This document shows, piece after piece, positions 15,660 to 23,766 of a stretch of 64,000 nt of DNA. The notes below the pieces were generated by a model, which did no database searches, was not told the DNA's origin, and saw only the letters and a program-made list of their open reading frames with translations. How positions within the stretch are numbered: position 1 is the first letter of the stretch; every line of letters starts with the position of its first letter. Origin of the DNA: Capsulimonas corticalis. Lineage in GTDB: Bacteria > Armatimonadota > Armatimonadia > Armatimonadales > Capsulimonadaceae. The position numbers were made by a program, and so were the translations under genes. Where the stretch lies: positions 434,001-498,000 of the forward strand of contig NZ_AP025739.1 in NCBI RefSeq assembly GCF_003574315.2. Direction: 5' to 3'.

Positions 15660-18600
15660 CTACGAACACCCCAAACTCGTCCCACACTGCATGCACTTGT
15701 AGCAGGCGCCGCTGCGGATCGTGATCGCGCCGCATTCGGGGCACGGAGGCGCGTCGCTTTGGCTGCGGAAGGTTTCGCGCTCGTGGTCGGCGATGGTCGC
15801 GGGACCGTCGGAGACGGGGAGTTTGATGACGCCGTTGGTTCCGTTACCGTTCGAGCCATTGCCGTTGCCGTTTTTGGCGGGGGCGGGCGCGGCGACTTCG
15901 GGTTCGGGTTCCTGGTCCACGAGGAGGCCGACGTTGTGACGCTCGTTTTTGGCGAGGAACTTCAAAGCCAGCCAGCGGAAGATGTAGTCCATGACGGACT
16001 TCGCCATCGGGATGTCTTTGTTGTTCGTGAAGCCGGACGGCTCGAAGCGGCTGTGGATGAACTTGTCCACCAGCGTTGAGAGCGGGACGCCGTACTGCAA
16101 GGACAGGGAGATCGCGGTGGCGAAGCTGTCCATCAGGCCGGAGATCGAGGAGCCTTCTTTCGCCATGCGGATGAAGATCTCGCCGGGATCGCCGGTGTCC
16201 GGATACAGGCCCACCGTGATGTAGCCCTCGTGGCCGCCGATCGAGAACTTGTGCGTGACCGAGGAGCGCTCGTCGGGCAGGCGGCGGCGCATCGCGTAGG
16301 TCTTGTTCTCGGGGGCGACGGTCAGCGTGGCGACCGATGTCTTGTCGGCGGCCGGCTTCTCCTTACTCGTGTTGAGCGGCTGCGTGCGCTTGGAGCCGTC
16401 GCGGTAGATCGCGACCGCCTTCAGGCCCAGCTTCCAGCTCTCGATGTAGGTCTCGGCGATCTCTTCCGGCGTGGCGTCGGTGGGGACGTTTACCGTCTTG
16501 CTGATCGCGCCGCTGATGAACGGCTGCGCGGCGGCCATCATCTTGATGTGGCCCTTGTAGTGGATCGACCGGGTGCCGTTGCTCGCGCGGAAGGCGCAGT
16601 CGAAGATCGGCAGGTGCTCGGTTTTTAATGCGGGCGCGCCTTCAATCGTGTCGTGCTCGTCGATAAAGTCGATGATACTCTTCATCTGATCGTCGGTGTA
16701 GCCCAGGCGGGTGAGCGCCTCGGGGACGGTCTGGTTGACGATCTTCATCATGCCGCCGCCGACCAGGCTCTTGTACTTGACGATCGCAATGTCCGGCTCG
16801 ATGCCGGTGGTGTCGCAGTCCATCAGGAAGCCGATGGTGCCCGTCGGCGCCAGAACCGTCGCCTGCGCGTTGCGGTAGCCGAACTGCTCGCCGACTTCCA
16901 GCGCCTCGTCCCAGCTGCGCTGCGCGGCGGCGGCGAGGGTCTCCGGGATGTAACGCGGGTTGATGTCCGCCACGGCGGCGCGGTGCTTGCGGATGACGCG
17001 CAGCATCGGATCGCGGTTCTCGGCGTATCCGGAGAACGGGCCGCCGCAGTCGCGGGCGATCTTGGCGGACTGCTCGTAAGCGCGGCCGGTCATGATCGCG
17101 GTGACGGCGCCGGCGTAAGCGCGGCCGGCGTCGCTATCGTAGGGCAGGCCCGACGCCATCAGCAGCGCGCCAAGGTTGGCGTAGCCAAGGCCCAGCGTGC
17201 GGTAGACGTGCGAGCGCTCCTCAATCTTCTCCGTCGGATAGGCCGCGAAGCCGACCACGATCTCCTGCGCGGTGATCATGATGCGGACGGCGTGCTCGAA
17301 CGATTCGGTGTCGAACGCGCCCGTGCCCTCCTGGCGGAACTTCATAAGATTGAGCGATGACAGATTACACGCCGTGGAGTTCAGGAACATATACTCCGAG
17401 CACGGGTTGCTCGCATAGATGCGATCCGTGTTCGAGCAGGTGTGCCAGTCGTTGATCGTGGTGTCGTACTGCATGCCGGGGTCGCCGCAGACCCAGGTGC
17501 CTTCGGCGATGCCGCGCATCAGCTCGCGCGCCTTCACCGTGGCGATGGGCTTGCCGGTCAGGCGGGCCTTGGTTTCCCAGGGGCCATCAGCCTCGACGGC
17601 CTGCATGAACTCATCCGAAACGCGAACGCTGTGGTTGGCGTTCTGGAACGGGACGGTGTCGTAGGCGCCGTTGACCACATTGAACGCGCCGGAGTACCCG
17701 GCGTCGATCAGCGCGTGCGCCTTCAGCTCGGCGTCCTTTTTGCAGTCGATGAAGTCTTCGATATCCGGGTGATCGACATCCAGAACGCGCATACACGCCG
17801 CGCGGCGGGTGCTGCCGCCGCTCTTGATCGAGCCGGCGCTGGCGTCCAGGCCCTTCATGAACGAAATCGGGCCGCTGGAGCGTCCGCCCGCCTGCAAGGG
17901 CTCCTTGGAGGAGCGCAGGGTGCTGAGGTTGACGCCGGAGCCGCTGCCATCCTTAAAGAGCATGCCTTCGGTCTTGTACAGATCGAGGATGCTCTCCATC
18001 GTATCGTCGACTTCGTTGATGTAGCACGCCGAGACCGCCTGGCGTCGGCCGGGCCAGCCGAGGTTGAACCAGACGGGGCTATTGAACGCGGCATACTGGT
18101 GCAACAAGATATAGCGCAGTTCATCGTGGAACGCGGCGGCGTCTTCGTCGGTCGCGAAGTACTTGCCGGCCCGGCCCCATTCGATGATCTTATCGGCGAC
18201 GCGGGTGATCAGCTGCTTGACGCTGTATTCGCGCTCCAGCGTCCCGACATGTCCCCGGAAATACTTGGAAACGACGACATTGGTCGCCAACTGCGACCAG
18301 TCCTTCGGGATCTCCACGCCATCCTGTTCGAAGACGACCTTGCCGTCGCTGCCGACGATGCTCGCCTTGCGCAGCTCCCATTCGGTCGTCTTCCAGACAT
18401 CCTGTCCCGGCTGCGTATAGCGGCGCGAGACGGTCAATCCGGAGCCGGGCGCTTTCTGAACGGACTGAGGGGCCGTTTCCTTTTTTTCCGCGGTAGCGGG
18501 CATAGCGTTCTCCTTCGTATTCTTCTCTCTTGTCTTGGTCATATCAATTTCGACCGGAGAAATCTCCAGTTTGATCGGCGAAATCTCCGGGGCGGCCTCG

Positions 18601-19046
18601 GCCTCCAGCGCGATGGCGACCGGCGGGGCGGGCGTCGCAGGCATCTGGACACCGGCGCCGCGCGCCGCGATGTCCAGCAGCGCGGGCGGAGGATCGCCGA
18701 GCAGGCGCGCGATGATGGTGTCCGCGAACGGCGCGCGGTCGTCATCCAGTCCAAAGGGATGGGCATGCCCTTCGCCGCGCCCAATCTCCTCCTGCGTCTC
18801 CGCCGCCAGGGCAGGCGCGGGTGCGGCGATGGGTTCGACGGCAGGGAACAGGGCCGCTTCGGCGGCGGCGATGGCCGCCTTCTCCGCGTTGGACTTGCGG
18901 CCGCGCTTCTTCGGCGCGGCGGCCTCGGGAGCGGCGACGCTTTCCACGACGGGCGGCGGCGCGGCGGCCGGGGGCGCCTCATCCGCGATCAAGTCCAGCG
19001 TCTCTTCTTTGGGTTGGCGGGATTTCGTACTGGCGATGCGCGGCAT
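15660..19046 (-). CDS. nrdJ: Adenosylcobalamin-dependent (class II) ribonucleotide reductase
   Basis: It reduces ribonucleotides to deoxyribonucleotides using a B12-derived thiyl radical, without oxygen. Visible features are ACYINEVDDTMESI, NPCSEYMFLNSTACNLSS (active-site Asn/Cys/Glu and a redox Cys), LAPTGTIGFLMDCDTTG and a C-terminal CPECG...CYKCMQCG cysteine tail that probably re-reduces the active site. From ATG 19046 (AAGGAG upstream) the protein is 1128 residues. The first 181 are Ala/Pro-rich with a basic AT-hook-like KKRGRKS and are not part of the known fold. A second start at 18503 would give the usual-size 947-residue enzyme. It follows nrdR by 52 nt. Confidence 0.93.
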   Translation of the reverse strand: MPRIASTKSRQPKEETLDLIADEAPPAAAPPPVVESVAAPEAAAPKKRGRKSNAEKAAIAAAEAALFPAVEPIAAPAPALAAETQEEIGRGEGHAHPFGLDDDRAPFADTIIARLLGDPPPALLDIAARGAGVQMPATPAPPVAIALEAEAAPEISPIKLEISPVEIDMTKTREKNTKENAMPATAEKKETAPQSVQKAPGSGLTVSRRYTQPGQDVWKTTEWELRKASIVGSDGKVVFEQDGVEIPKDWSQLATNVVVSKYFRGHVGTLEREYSVKQLITRVADKIIEWGRAGKYFATDEDAAAFHDELRYILLHQYAAFNSPVWFNLGWPGRRQAVSACYINEVDDTMESILDLYKTEGMLFKDGSGSGVNLSTLRSSKEPLQAGGRSSGPISFMKGLDASAGSIKSGGSTRRAACMRVLDVDHPDIEDFIDCKKDAELKAHALIDAGYSGAFNVVNGAYDTVPFQNANHSVRVSDEFMQAVEADGPWETKARLTGKPIATVKARELMRGIAEGTWVCGDPGMQYDTTINDWHTCSNTDRIYASNPCSEYMFLNSTACNLSSLNLMKFRQEGTGAFDTESFEHAVRIMITAQEIVVGFAAYPTEKIEERSHVYRTLGLGYANLGALLMASGLPYDSDAGRAYAGAVTAIMTGRAYEQSAKIARDCGGPFSGYAENRDPMLRVIRKHRAAVADINPRYIPETLAAAAQRSWDEALEVGEQFGYRNAQATVLAPTGTIGFLMDCDTTGIEPDIAIVKYKSLVGGGMMKIVNQTVPEALTRLGYTDDQMKSIIDFIDEHDTIEGAPALKTEHLPIFDCAFRASNGTRSIHYKGHIKMMAAAQPFISGAISKTVNVPTDATPEEIAETYIESWKLGLKAVAIYRDGSKRTQPLNTSKEKPAADKTSVATLTVAPENKTYAMRRRLPDERSSVTHKFSIGGHEGYITVGLYPDTGDPGEIFIRMAKEGSSISGLMDSFATAISLSLQYGVPLSTLVDKFIHSRFEPSGFTNNKDIPMAKSVMDYIFRWLALKFLAKNERHNVGLLVDQEPEPEVAAPAPAKNGNGNGSNGNGTNGVIKLPVSDGPATIADHERETFRSQSDAPPCPECGAITIRSGACYKCMQCGTSLGCS
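18501..18515 (-). promoter_or_regulatory. Internal ribosome binding site and alternative nrdJ start
   Basis: Minus-strand GAAGGAG lies 6 nt before an in-frame ATG (18503, MPATAEKKE), inside the N-terminal extension of nrdJ. It is at least as strong as the site at 19046 and sits where the extension ends and the conserved enzyme begins. Confidence 0.6.
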
Positions 19047-19098
19047 GAGTTGCTCCTTGCTCAAAGAATCTTTCGGCGGATCGGACTGCTAGGCCGGG

Positions 19099-19602
19099 TC
19101 ATTCGGAGACCGCGCCCGAGTCTTTCTTCCGGGTGCGCTGCTTGCGCAGCATGTTGACGATATCACGGAACTGCGTGGCGTCCTCGAACGCCTGGTACAC
19201 CGACGCAAACCGAACGTATGCGACCTGATCCAGGCCATGCAGATGGTCCATGACCAGCTCGCCGATATCGGTGGAGGAGACTTCCTTCTCCAGGCGGTTC
19301 GTGAGCGTGCGGTCGATGTCGTCGACAATCCCCTGGAGCGTCTCCTCGGAGATGCTTCGCTTCTGACAGGCGACCCGGATCGAGCGCAGCAGCTTGGCGC
19401 GATCAAACGGCTCCCGCCGGCTTTCGCCATCGGGACCGGGCTTTTTGACGACGATCAGCTGCATCTCTTCGATGGTTTCGAAGGTCGTAAACCGCCGCCC
19501 GCAATGCTTGCACTCGCGACGACGCTTAATCGCCGTCCCCTCCTGCATGGGCCGCGAATCCAGCACCGCATCGTCATCGAATCGGCAATACGGACACTTC
19601 AT
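19099..19602 (-). CDS. nrdR: Transcriptional repressor NrdR
   Basis: A 167-residue protein of normal family length. The zinc ribbon has CPYC and CKHCGRRFTTFE, followed by an ATP-cone (residues about 46-136: LIVVKKPGPDGESRREPF; RSIRVACQKRSISEETL). NrdR senses dATP/ATP and represses ribonucleotide reductase genes. The start at MKCPYC (19602) is canonical; a GTG at 19611 would add three residues. It heads the nrdR-nrdJ operon, whose promoter carries a pair of NrdR boxes, so it should regulate itself. Confidence 0.95.
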   Translation of the reverse strand: MKCPYCRFDDDAVLDSRPMQEGTAIKRRRECKHCGRRFTTFETIEEMQLIVVKKPGPDGESRREPFDRAKLLRSIRVACQKRSISEETLQGIVDDIDRTLTNRLEKEVSSTDIGELVMDHLHGLDQVAYVRFASVYQAFEDATQFRDIVNMLRKQRTRKKDSGAVSE

Positions 19603-19628
19603 TCCAAACACATTCCTTCAGCGCCGCA

Positions 19629-19674
19629 GGCTATATCTAGTAACGATGTGCATTGTAACATACTAAATATAGCC
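19629..19674 (-). promoter_or_regulatory. Pair of NrdR boxes
   Basis: Two inverted-style sites, CTATATCTAGT (19631-19641) and ACTAAATATAG (19662-19672), match the core of the known NrdR box. Their centres are 31 bp apart, three helical turns, the spacing expected for the cooperative pair. One site fills the promoter spacer and the other covers the early transcribed region. Confidence 0.82.
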
Positions 19675-19680
19675 TGTCAA
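19652..19680 (-). promoter_or_regulatory. nrdR-nrdJ promoter
   Basis: Minus-strand TTGACA and TACAAT are separated by 17 nt, close to full consensus. The distal NrdR box lies within the spacer. Confidence 0.85.
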
Positions 19681-19819
19681 TCCTAAAATCAAACATATTT
19701 TTGCTGGGAGATGGGTGCTCGGGGAATGCGGAAATGTCAAGAGTCTGGAGAAGTATTTTTGCGGGGGGAAGAGAGATTACGAATGTTTCGAAGGGGTTTC
19801 GAGGAAGAAGAGAAACCAG

Positions 19820-20100
19820 GCGTTCGTCCCTATTCCCCCAACTCGCTGAGGCTCGTCTTCCCCTTTTTCCCAGCAAGCCGCTTCGCGGGGGAAAAGGAGA
19901 GCGAATCCTTACAGCCCATTCACTCTCGATTGTGTCAGGAGGGAATGGGCTGTTCGTTTTTATACACTGGGTTTTGTCTTCAACGGCCACGAGACGAGTG
20001 AATGGAACTCAGTGAGTGGCTCCCCTTTTCCCCCGCGAAGCGGCTTGCTGGGAAAAAGGGGGAAGCGCGATAAAGCGCCGGGGGAATAGGGACGAACGCC
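19820..20100. repeat. MITE-like long inverted repeat
   Basis: Arms of about 80 bp (19820-19900 and 20020-20100) share GCGTTCGTCCCTATTCCCCC at the tips and CCCAGCAAGCCGCTTCGCGG inside. About 120 nt lie between them, including a smaller hairpin (ACAGCCCATTC / GAATGGGCTGT). Most of this 530-bp gap holds the element and no convincing gene. It follows the nrdR promoter and ends 34 bp from the reductase gene at 20134. Confidence 0.7.
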
Positions 20101-20133
20101 CGGGAATAGGGATTAACGCGAGGTCCTCCCACC

Positions 20134-21075
20134 TCACCCCACCCTCACCACTTCCCACCGTAAATACTCAAACAGCGGCAGCGCCCGCAAGTGCCCCCAG
20201 ACGGTTTCTTCGTCGGCCGCGCGCAGCAGAAGCCAGCCCTGGCGGTAATCGGAGGCGAGCTGGATCGATTTCAAGACTCCATGCGCCTTCAGCGACGCGA
20301 CCGCGATACGTTCGGCGGCGACCAGTTCCGCGGGCGGTTCGCCGGTGAAGACGCCATGGACGACGAAGCTGGGGACCGTGTCTCGGAAGGTTTTATCGAG
20401 GTCGGAGAGGGCGGGCGTCCAGACGATCGGTTTTGTGGTTGTGAGAGCGCGCAGACGGGCGTCCCAGGCGTCCAAGAGGCCGGCGCGGCTGGCGTCGTCG
20501 ATGTGCGCGACGGACCAGGAGACGAAGGGCGGCAGGACATCAAAGCCGGTAAAAGCAAGCATGCCGTGCTGAATGGGATACAGGATCTGGTCGATGCTTC
20601 CCTGAAGGCCGCTGGGCGAATACGCTGTCTCGACGCCACCCGTCGTCAGCGAGAGCAGAGCGCGCTTCCCCGTGAAAGCGCCTTTGTCGTACCAGAAGCC
20701 GCCGGCGTACACGCGCTTGTAGGCGAAGATGCGGTCCACCCAGCCTTTGAGGATCGCCGGGAGGCCGAACCACCATAAGGGGAATTGGAAGATGAGGGTA
20801 TCGCACCACTCCAGCTTCTCGATCTCCGCCAGAATTTCCGGCGCAAAGCCGTCATGCTCCGTGGCGTATGCTTCCTCGGCCTGCTGCTTTAAGTAATCGG
20901 GATTGGCGATTGTCGTGAAGTTCGAACGGTCCGAGACGGGATTGAACCCCATGGCGTAGAGGTCCGAAACCTGCACTTCGTGTCCTTCGGCGGTCAAAGT
21001 CGCGACGGCGCGCTCGGTCAGCGCGCCGTTAAACGATTTCGGCTCGGCGTGCGCGTGTACGATCAACACTTTCAT
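20134..21075 (-). CDS. NAD(P)H:quinone oxidoreductase (flavodoxin-like) with C-terminal YCII-like domain
   Basis: A 313-residue protein. Residues 1-200 are a flavodoxin-like NQO1/MdaB fold that binds FAD or FMN: MKVLIVHAHAEPKSFNGAL, FQFPLWWFGLPAILKGWVDR, LSLTTGG. Residues about 225-313 resemble a YCII/muconolactone-isomerase-like ferredoxin fold, an unusual fusion. GAGGAGAAAATT precedes ATG 21075; the longer frame has no site. It is divergent from an HxlR regulator, a common pairing for electrophile-responsive quinone reductases. Confidence 0.85.
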   Translation of the reverse strand: MKVLIVHAHAEPKSFNGALTERAVATLTAEGHEVQVSDLYAMGFNPVSDRSNFTTIANPDYLKQQAEEAYATEHDGFAPEILAEIEKLEWCDTLIFQFPLWWFGLPAILKGWVDRIFAYKRVYAGGFWYDKGAFTGKRALLSLTTGGVETAYSPSGLQGSIDQILYPIQHGMLAFTGFDVLPPFVSWSVAHIDDASRAGLLDAWDARLRALTTTKPIVWTPALSDLDKTFRDTVPSFVVHGVFTGEPPAELVAAERIAVASLKAHGVLKSIQLASDYRQGWLLLRAADEETVWGHLRALPLFEYLRWEVVRVG

Positions 21076-21189
21076 AATTTTCTCCTCGTATTCATAATGG
21101 AATGAGGATACTCCGTAGAATGGATGGATACAAGTACGCATATTTTTCAGGTATAGTCAGATAAATCATACTATTGGAGACGATCAATC

Positions 21190-21546
21190 ATGGGCGAATT
21201 ACCCAATGCGCTGCCGGGACGCCAGTATGTCTGCCCCGTCGAAGCCACGCTCGACGTCATCGGCGGCAAATGGAAAGGCGTCATTCTCTTCCATCTGATG
21301 GACGGGACCAAACGCTTCGGCGAGATGCGCCGACTGGTCCCCGCCGCCACGCAGCAGATGCTCACCGCCCAGCTGCGCGAGCTGGAGCAAGCCGGCGTCG
21401 TCCACCGCGAGGTCTACCGGGAAGTCCCGCCAAAGGTCGAATACAGCCTGACGCCCTTCGGCCACAGCCTCTGCCCCATCATCAATCTGATGTTCGACTG
21501 GGGCGTGGAATATATGACGGGCAAGCAAGCCGTCCCATCCCCATAA
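21190..21546 (+). CDS. HxlR-family transcriptional regulator
   Basis: A 118-residue winged helix of the HxlR type: [53 protein letters not shown]. Cys17 lies in the position used for thiol sensing in redox-responsive HxlR proteins. GGAGA precedes the ATG. It is transcribed away from the quinone reductase across 114 bp and very likely regulates it. A short ATAGT...ACTAT inverted pair near 21153-21173 may be an operator; this is weak. Confidence 0.88.
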   Translation: MGELPNALPGRQYVCPVEATLDVIGGKWKGVILFHLMDGTKRFGEMRRLVPAATQQMLTAQLRELEQAGVVHREVYREVPPKVEYSLTPFGHSLCPIINLMFDWGVEYMTGKQAVPSP

Positions 21547-21644
21547 AACAAAACCGCAGACGCACATGGGAACTCTTTGGCGGACAACACACGTAGCCAA
21601 ACAAAATAAACTACAACTGTAGTCAAACCAAGGAGAACACTCAT

Positions 21645-22520
21645 ATGCGAAACGCGGCGGCCCTGGCGGCTGTTATGCTGGCGATGGCGGGAATGAGAAG
21701 CGCGGCCCAGGCGCCGGACGCCTCGGAAAGTCCGGCGCCGCTGATCCAGCGCGGCGGGACGGTGGCGGTGAAGGTGGCGAATTATGACGCCGCGCGGACC
21801 CAGGTGATGGAAAGCGCGCGCATGCAGGGCGCGGAGCTGCTGGAGGCGAAGACGGTCGTCAATCCCAAGGGCGCAAAGAACGGCTGGATCAGTTTTTCCC
21901 TGCCGGCCGAGCGCGTGGGCGCGTTTTTGCCGGTCGCCTACGGGCTCGGCAAGCTCTACTCCGAGCACATGACCGCCACGAACAACGATTCGGAGCACGA
22001 TATGCTGGCGCGACGCGTGGTCAGCCTCCAGCAGCACGAAACGCGTCTGGGCAGCGTGCTGCAAAGCCCGCGCCGGATGCGCGGAAGCGATATCCTTTAC
22101 TTGCAGGAGCGCCTCTTTCGGGCGAATGTCGACGAAGGCGTGCTGCGCCAGCAGCGGATCGACCTGGAGCGCAATTCGCGCGTGAGCACGGTGACGGTGG
22201 AGATGTTCGAGCCGGGCGCCGTCCCCGTCACCACCGACGTCGTCCATATCGACCTGCGCCAGTGGTTCGCCGCCTCCGCCCTGCGCGCCCGCGAAGGTTT
22301 CGGCCGCCAGCTCGCCCGCGCCGCCACCGTCGGCGCCTACGCCCTCGTCTACGCTCCGATCTGGGTCCCGCTCCTACTCATCACCCTCCTGCTCCTTGCC
22401 TGGCTCTGGCGCCGGCGTCAGATCCTCCTCAACCTACTGCATAGCGCCTGGCTCCAGATCGCACGCCTCGCGCGTCTCTTCTGGGAATATCGAAACCGCC
22501 GCATTGAATTCGGCGGATAG
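21645..22520 (+). CDS. DUF4349-domain membrane protein
   Basis: A 291-residue protein: signal peptide (1-22), a DUF4349-like extracellular part (VKVANYDAARTQVMESARM; FSLPAERVGAFLPVAYGLG; ERLFRANVDEGVLRQQRIDL) and one transmembrane helix at about 233-255 (VYAPIWVPLLLITLLLLAW), then a basic tail. DUF4349 proteins are widespread and of unknown function. AAGGAGAAC precedes the ATG. Confidence 0.8.
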   Translation: MRNAAALAAVMLAMAGMRSAAQAPDASESPAPLIQRGGTVAVKVANYDAARTQVMESARMQGAELLEAKTVVNPKGAKNGWISFSLPAERVGAFLPVAYGLGKLYSEHMTATNNDSEHDMLARRVVSLQQHETRLGSVLQSPRRMRGSDILYLQERLFRANVDEGVLRQQRIDLERNSRVSTVTVEMFEPGAVPVTTDVVHIDLRQWFAASALRAREGFGRQLARAATVGAYALVYAPIWVPLLLITLLLLAWLWRRRQILLNLLHSAWLQIARLARLFWEYRNRRIEFGG

Positions 22521-22543
22521 TGGTCTCCCCATTCACTCTCAAT

Positions 22544-22575
22544 AGACGCTCCCGGCGCCATTGCCGGGGGCGTCT
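22544..22575 (+). terminator. Hairpin after the DUF4349 gene
   Basis: AGACGCTCCCGGC pairs with GCCGGGGGCGTCT around a 6-nt loop. The T-run after it is poor, so termination here is likely but not certain. Confidence 0.55.
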
Positions 22576-22616
22576 CTCGCTCGTACTGCAATAATTGCCT
22601 TTATTTTAAAATTTTG

Positions 22617-22645
22617 TTGACGTTGCCATAAAAGCATGGTAGATT
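22617..22645 (+). promoter_or_regulatory. Promoter of the pseudopilin gene at 22711
   Basis: TTGACG and TAGATT are 17 nt apart. The expected start near 22652 rules out the upstream frame start at 22636. Confidence 0.75.
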
Positions 22646-22710
22646 CATATATCAAGGAAAATCAATTTCCTGATGATATTATGGGGTTTTCCCGAAGGAA
22701 TCTTTATTCA

Positions 22711-23421
22711 ATGCAGAGCAATGTTCAGTCCAAGCGTGGTTTCACGCTCATCGAGCTACTCGTTGTTATCGCAATCATCGCCATTCTCGCTGCGATCCTC
22801 TTCCCGGTTTTCGCCAAGGCGCGCGAAAAGGCCCGGCAGATCTCCTGCGCCAGCAACTTGAAGCAATTAGGACTGGGAATGATGCAGTACATTCAGGACA
22901 ACGACGAGCGGTTCCCGACCGGCTGGATGGGTCAGAGCACGGACATCAACGCCGGCAAGATCCAGTACTGGCCCTACGCGATTTACCCTTACGTGAAGAG
23001 CGCGGGCGTGTACAAGTGCCCGGATGACTCCCAGAACCATGCGTGCAGCTACCTGATCAACTCCAACGGCATCAACAGCTCGGACGGCACTCCCGGCAGC
23101 ATCGCGCAAATCGACATGCCGGCCCAGCTGATCCTCCTGGCCGAAGGCTCTGTCGGCACGGGCGGCGACTGGGACGCAACCAACGCGACCACCGGCCATG
23201 GCCTGAACACCGACTACACAATCGCCGGCGGCAGCGACCGCATCTCCAACCCGAGCGCCGGCCTGCCGCGCCACACCCAGCGCATGAACATCGCCTTCAT
23301 CGACGGCCATGTCAAAATTAGCCCCGTCATGCCGGCCGTCGTCAACGGCAACTACACGCCCGTCAAGAACGCCCTGCCCTACACCACCTGGATCGACACC
23401 CGAGGCGGCGGCTGGTGGTAA
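22711..23421 (+). CDS. Pseudopilin-like secreted protein, H-X9-DG type
   Basis: A 236-residue protein with prepilin signal [18 protein letters not shown], the family block [20 protein letters not shown] and H-X9-DG ([19 protein letters not shown]). ATG 22711 is chosen because it lies downstream of the predicted transcript start and has AAGGA about 12 nt before it; ATG 22681 is possible. The middle of the protein is unlike the other copies, so the variable region may define what each member binds. It is a monocistronic unit. Confidence 0.88.
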   Translation: MQSNVQSKRGFTLIELLVVIAIIAILAAILFPVFAKAREKARQISCASNLKQLGLGMMQYIQDNDERFPTGWMGQSTDINAGKIQYWPYAIYPYVKSAGVYKCPDDSQNHACSYLINSNGINSSDGTPGSIAQIDMPAQLILLAEGSVGTGGDWDATNATTGHGLNTDYTIAGGSDRISNPSAGLPRHTQRMNIAFIDGHVKISPVMPAVVNGNYTPVKNALPYTTWIDTRGGGWW

Positions 23422-23558
23422 TCGCCATCCGGCGAGCCTCACTCCCCTTCACAACCGCGCCGGGGCCACCGCCCCGGCGCATTTTACTTTGCCGACTTTG
23501 CCCGCAGGGGTTGCAATTTTCGCCGAACATGTGGATAATATCTTTATCCACGCCTCGT

Positions 23559-23634
23559 GGGGCTATAGCTCAGCTGGGAGAGCGCTTCATTCGCATTGAA
23601 GAGGTCAGCGGTTCGATCCCGCTTAGCTCCACCA
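23559..23634 (+). tRNA. tRNA-Ala (anticodon CGC)
   Basis: A 76-nt cloverleaf with CCA encoded. The acceptor stem GGGGCTA/TAGCTCC has G3-U70, the alanine identity pair. The anticodon stem CTTCA/TGAAG closes loop TTCGCAT, giving anticodon CGC for GCG codons. The T-arm contains GGTTCGATCCC. Confidence 0.95.
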
Positions 23635-23638
23635 ATGA

Positions 23639-23675
23639 AAAAAGGCCGTCATTCGCAAGAATGGCGGCCTTTTTG
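23639..23675 (+). terminator. Terminator after tRNA-Ala
   Basis: A 16-bp stem around a GCAA loop (GGCCGTCATTC / GAATGGCGGCC) ends in TTTTTG. Twenty bases of it recur, inverted, in the hairpin at 25914-25949 beyond the defence genes. Confidence 0.85.
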
Positions 23676-23680
23676 CGTTC

Positions 23681-23710
23681 TTGCCGCCAGAGTCTCACGC
23701 TGGGTATAAT
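23681..23710 (+). promoter_or_regulatory. Promoter of the Septu-like pair
   Basis: TTGCCG and TATAAT are 18 nt apart; the -10 is perfect. It lies directly after the tRNA terminator. Confidence 0.65.
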
Positions 23711-23766
23711 CACCTTCATTGAATGTCCCAAAGGCGTTAAAACGGACGAGAGTTTGAGGCGAGTAT

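Noticed and set aside
17442-19157. Plus-strand frame of 571 codons opposite nrdJ
   Set aside because: Antisense shadow of a clearly conserved enzyme; no ribosome site and biased composition.
19711-20001. Possible small gene (96 codons) in the gap after the nrdR promoter
   Set aside because: It lies within the inverted-repeat element, its start has no ribosome site, and no domain is seen.
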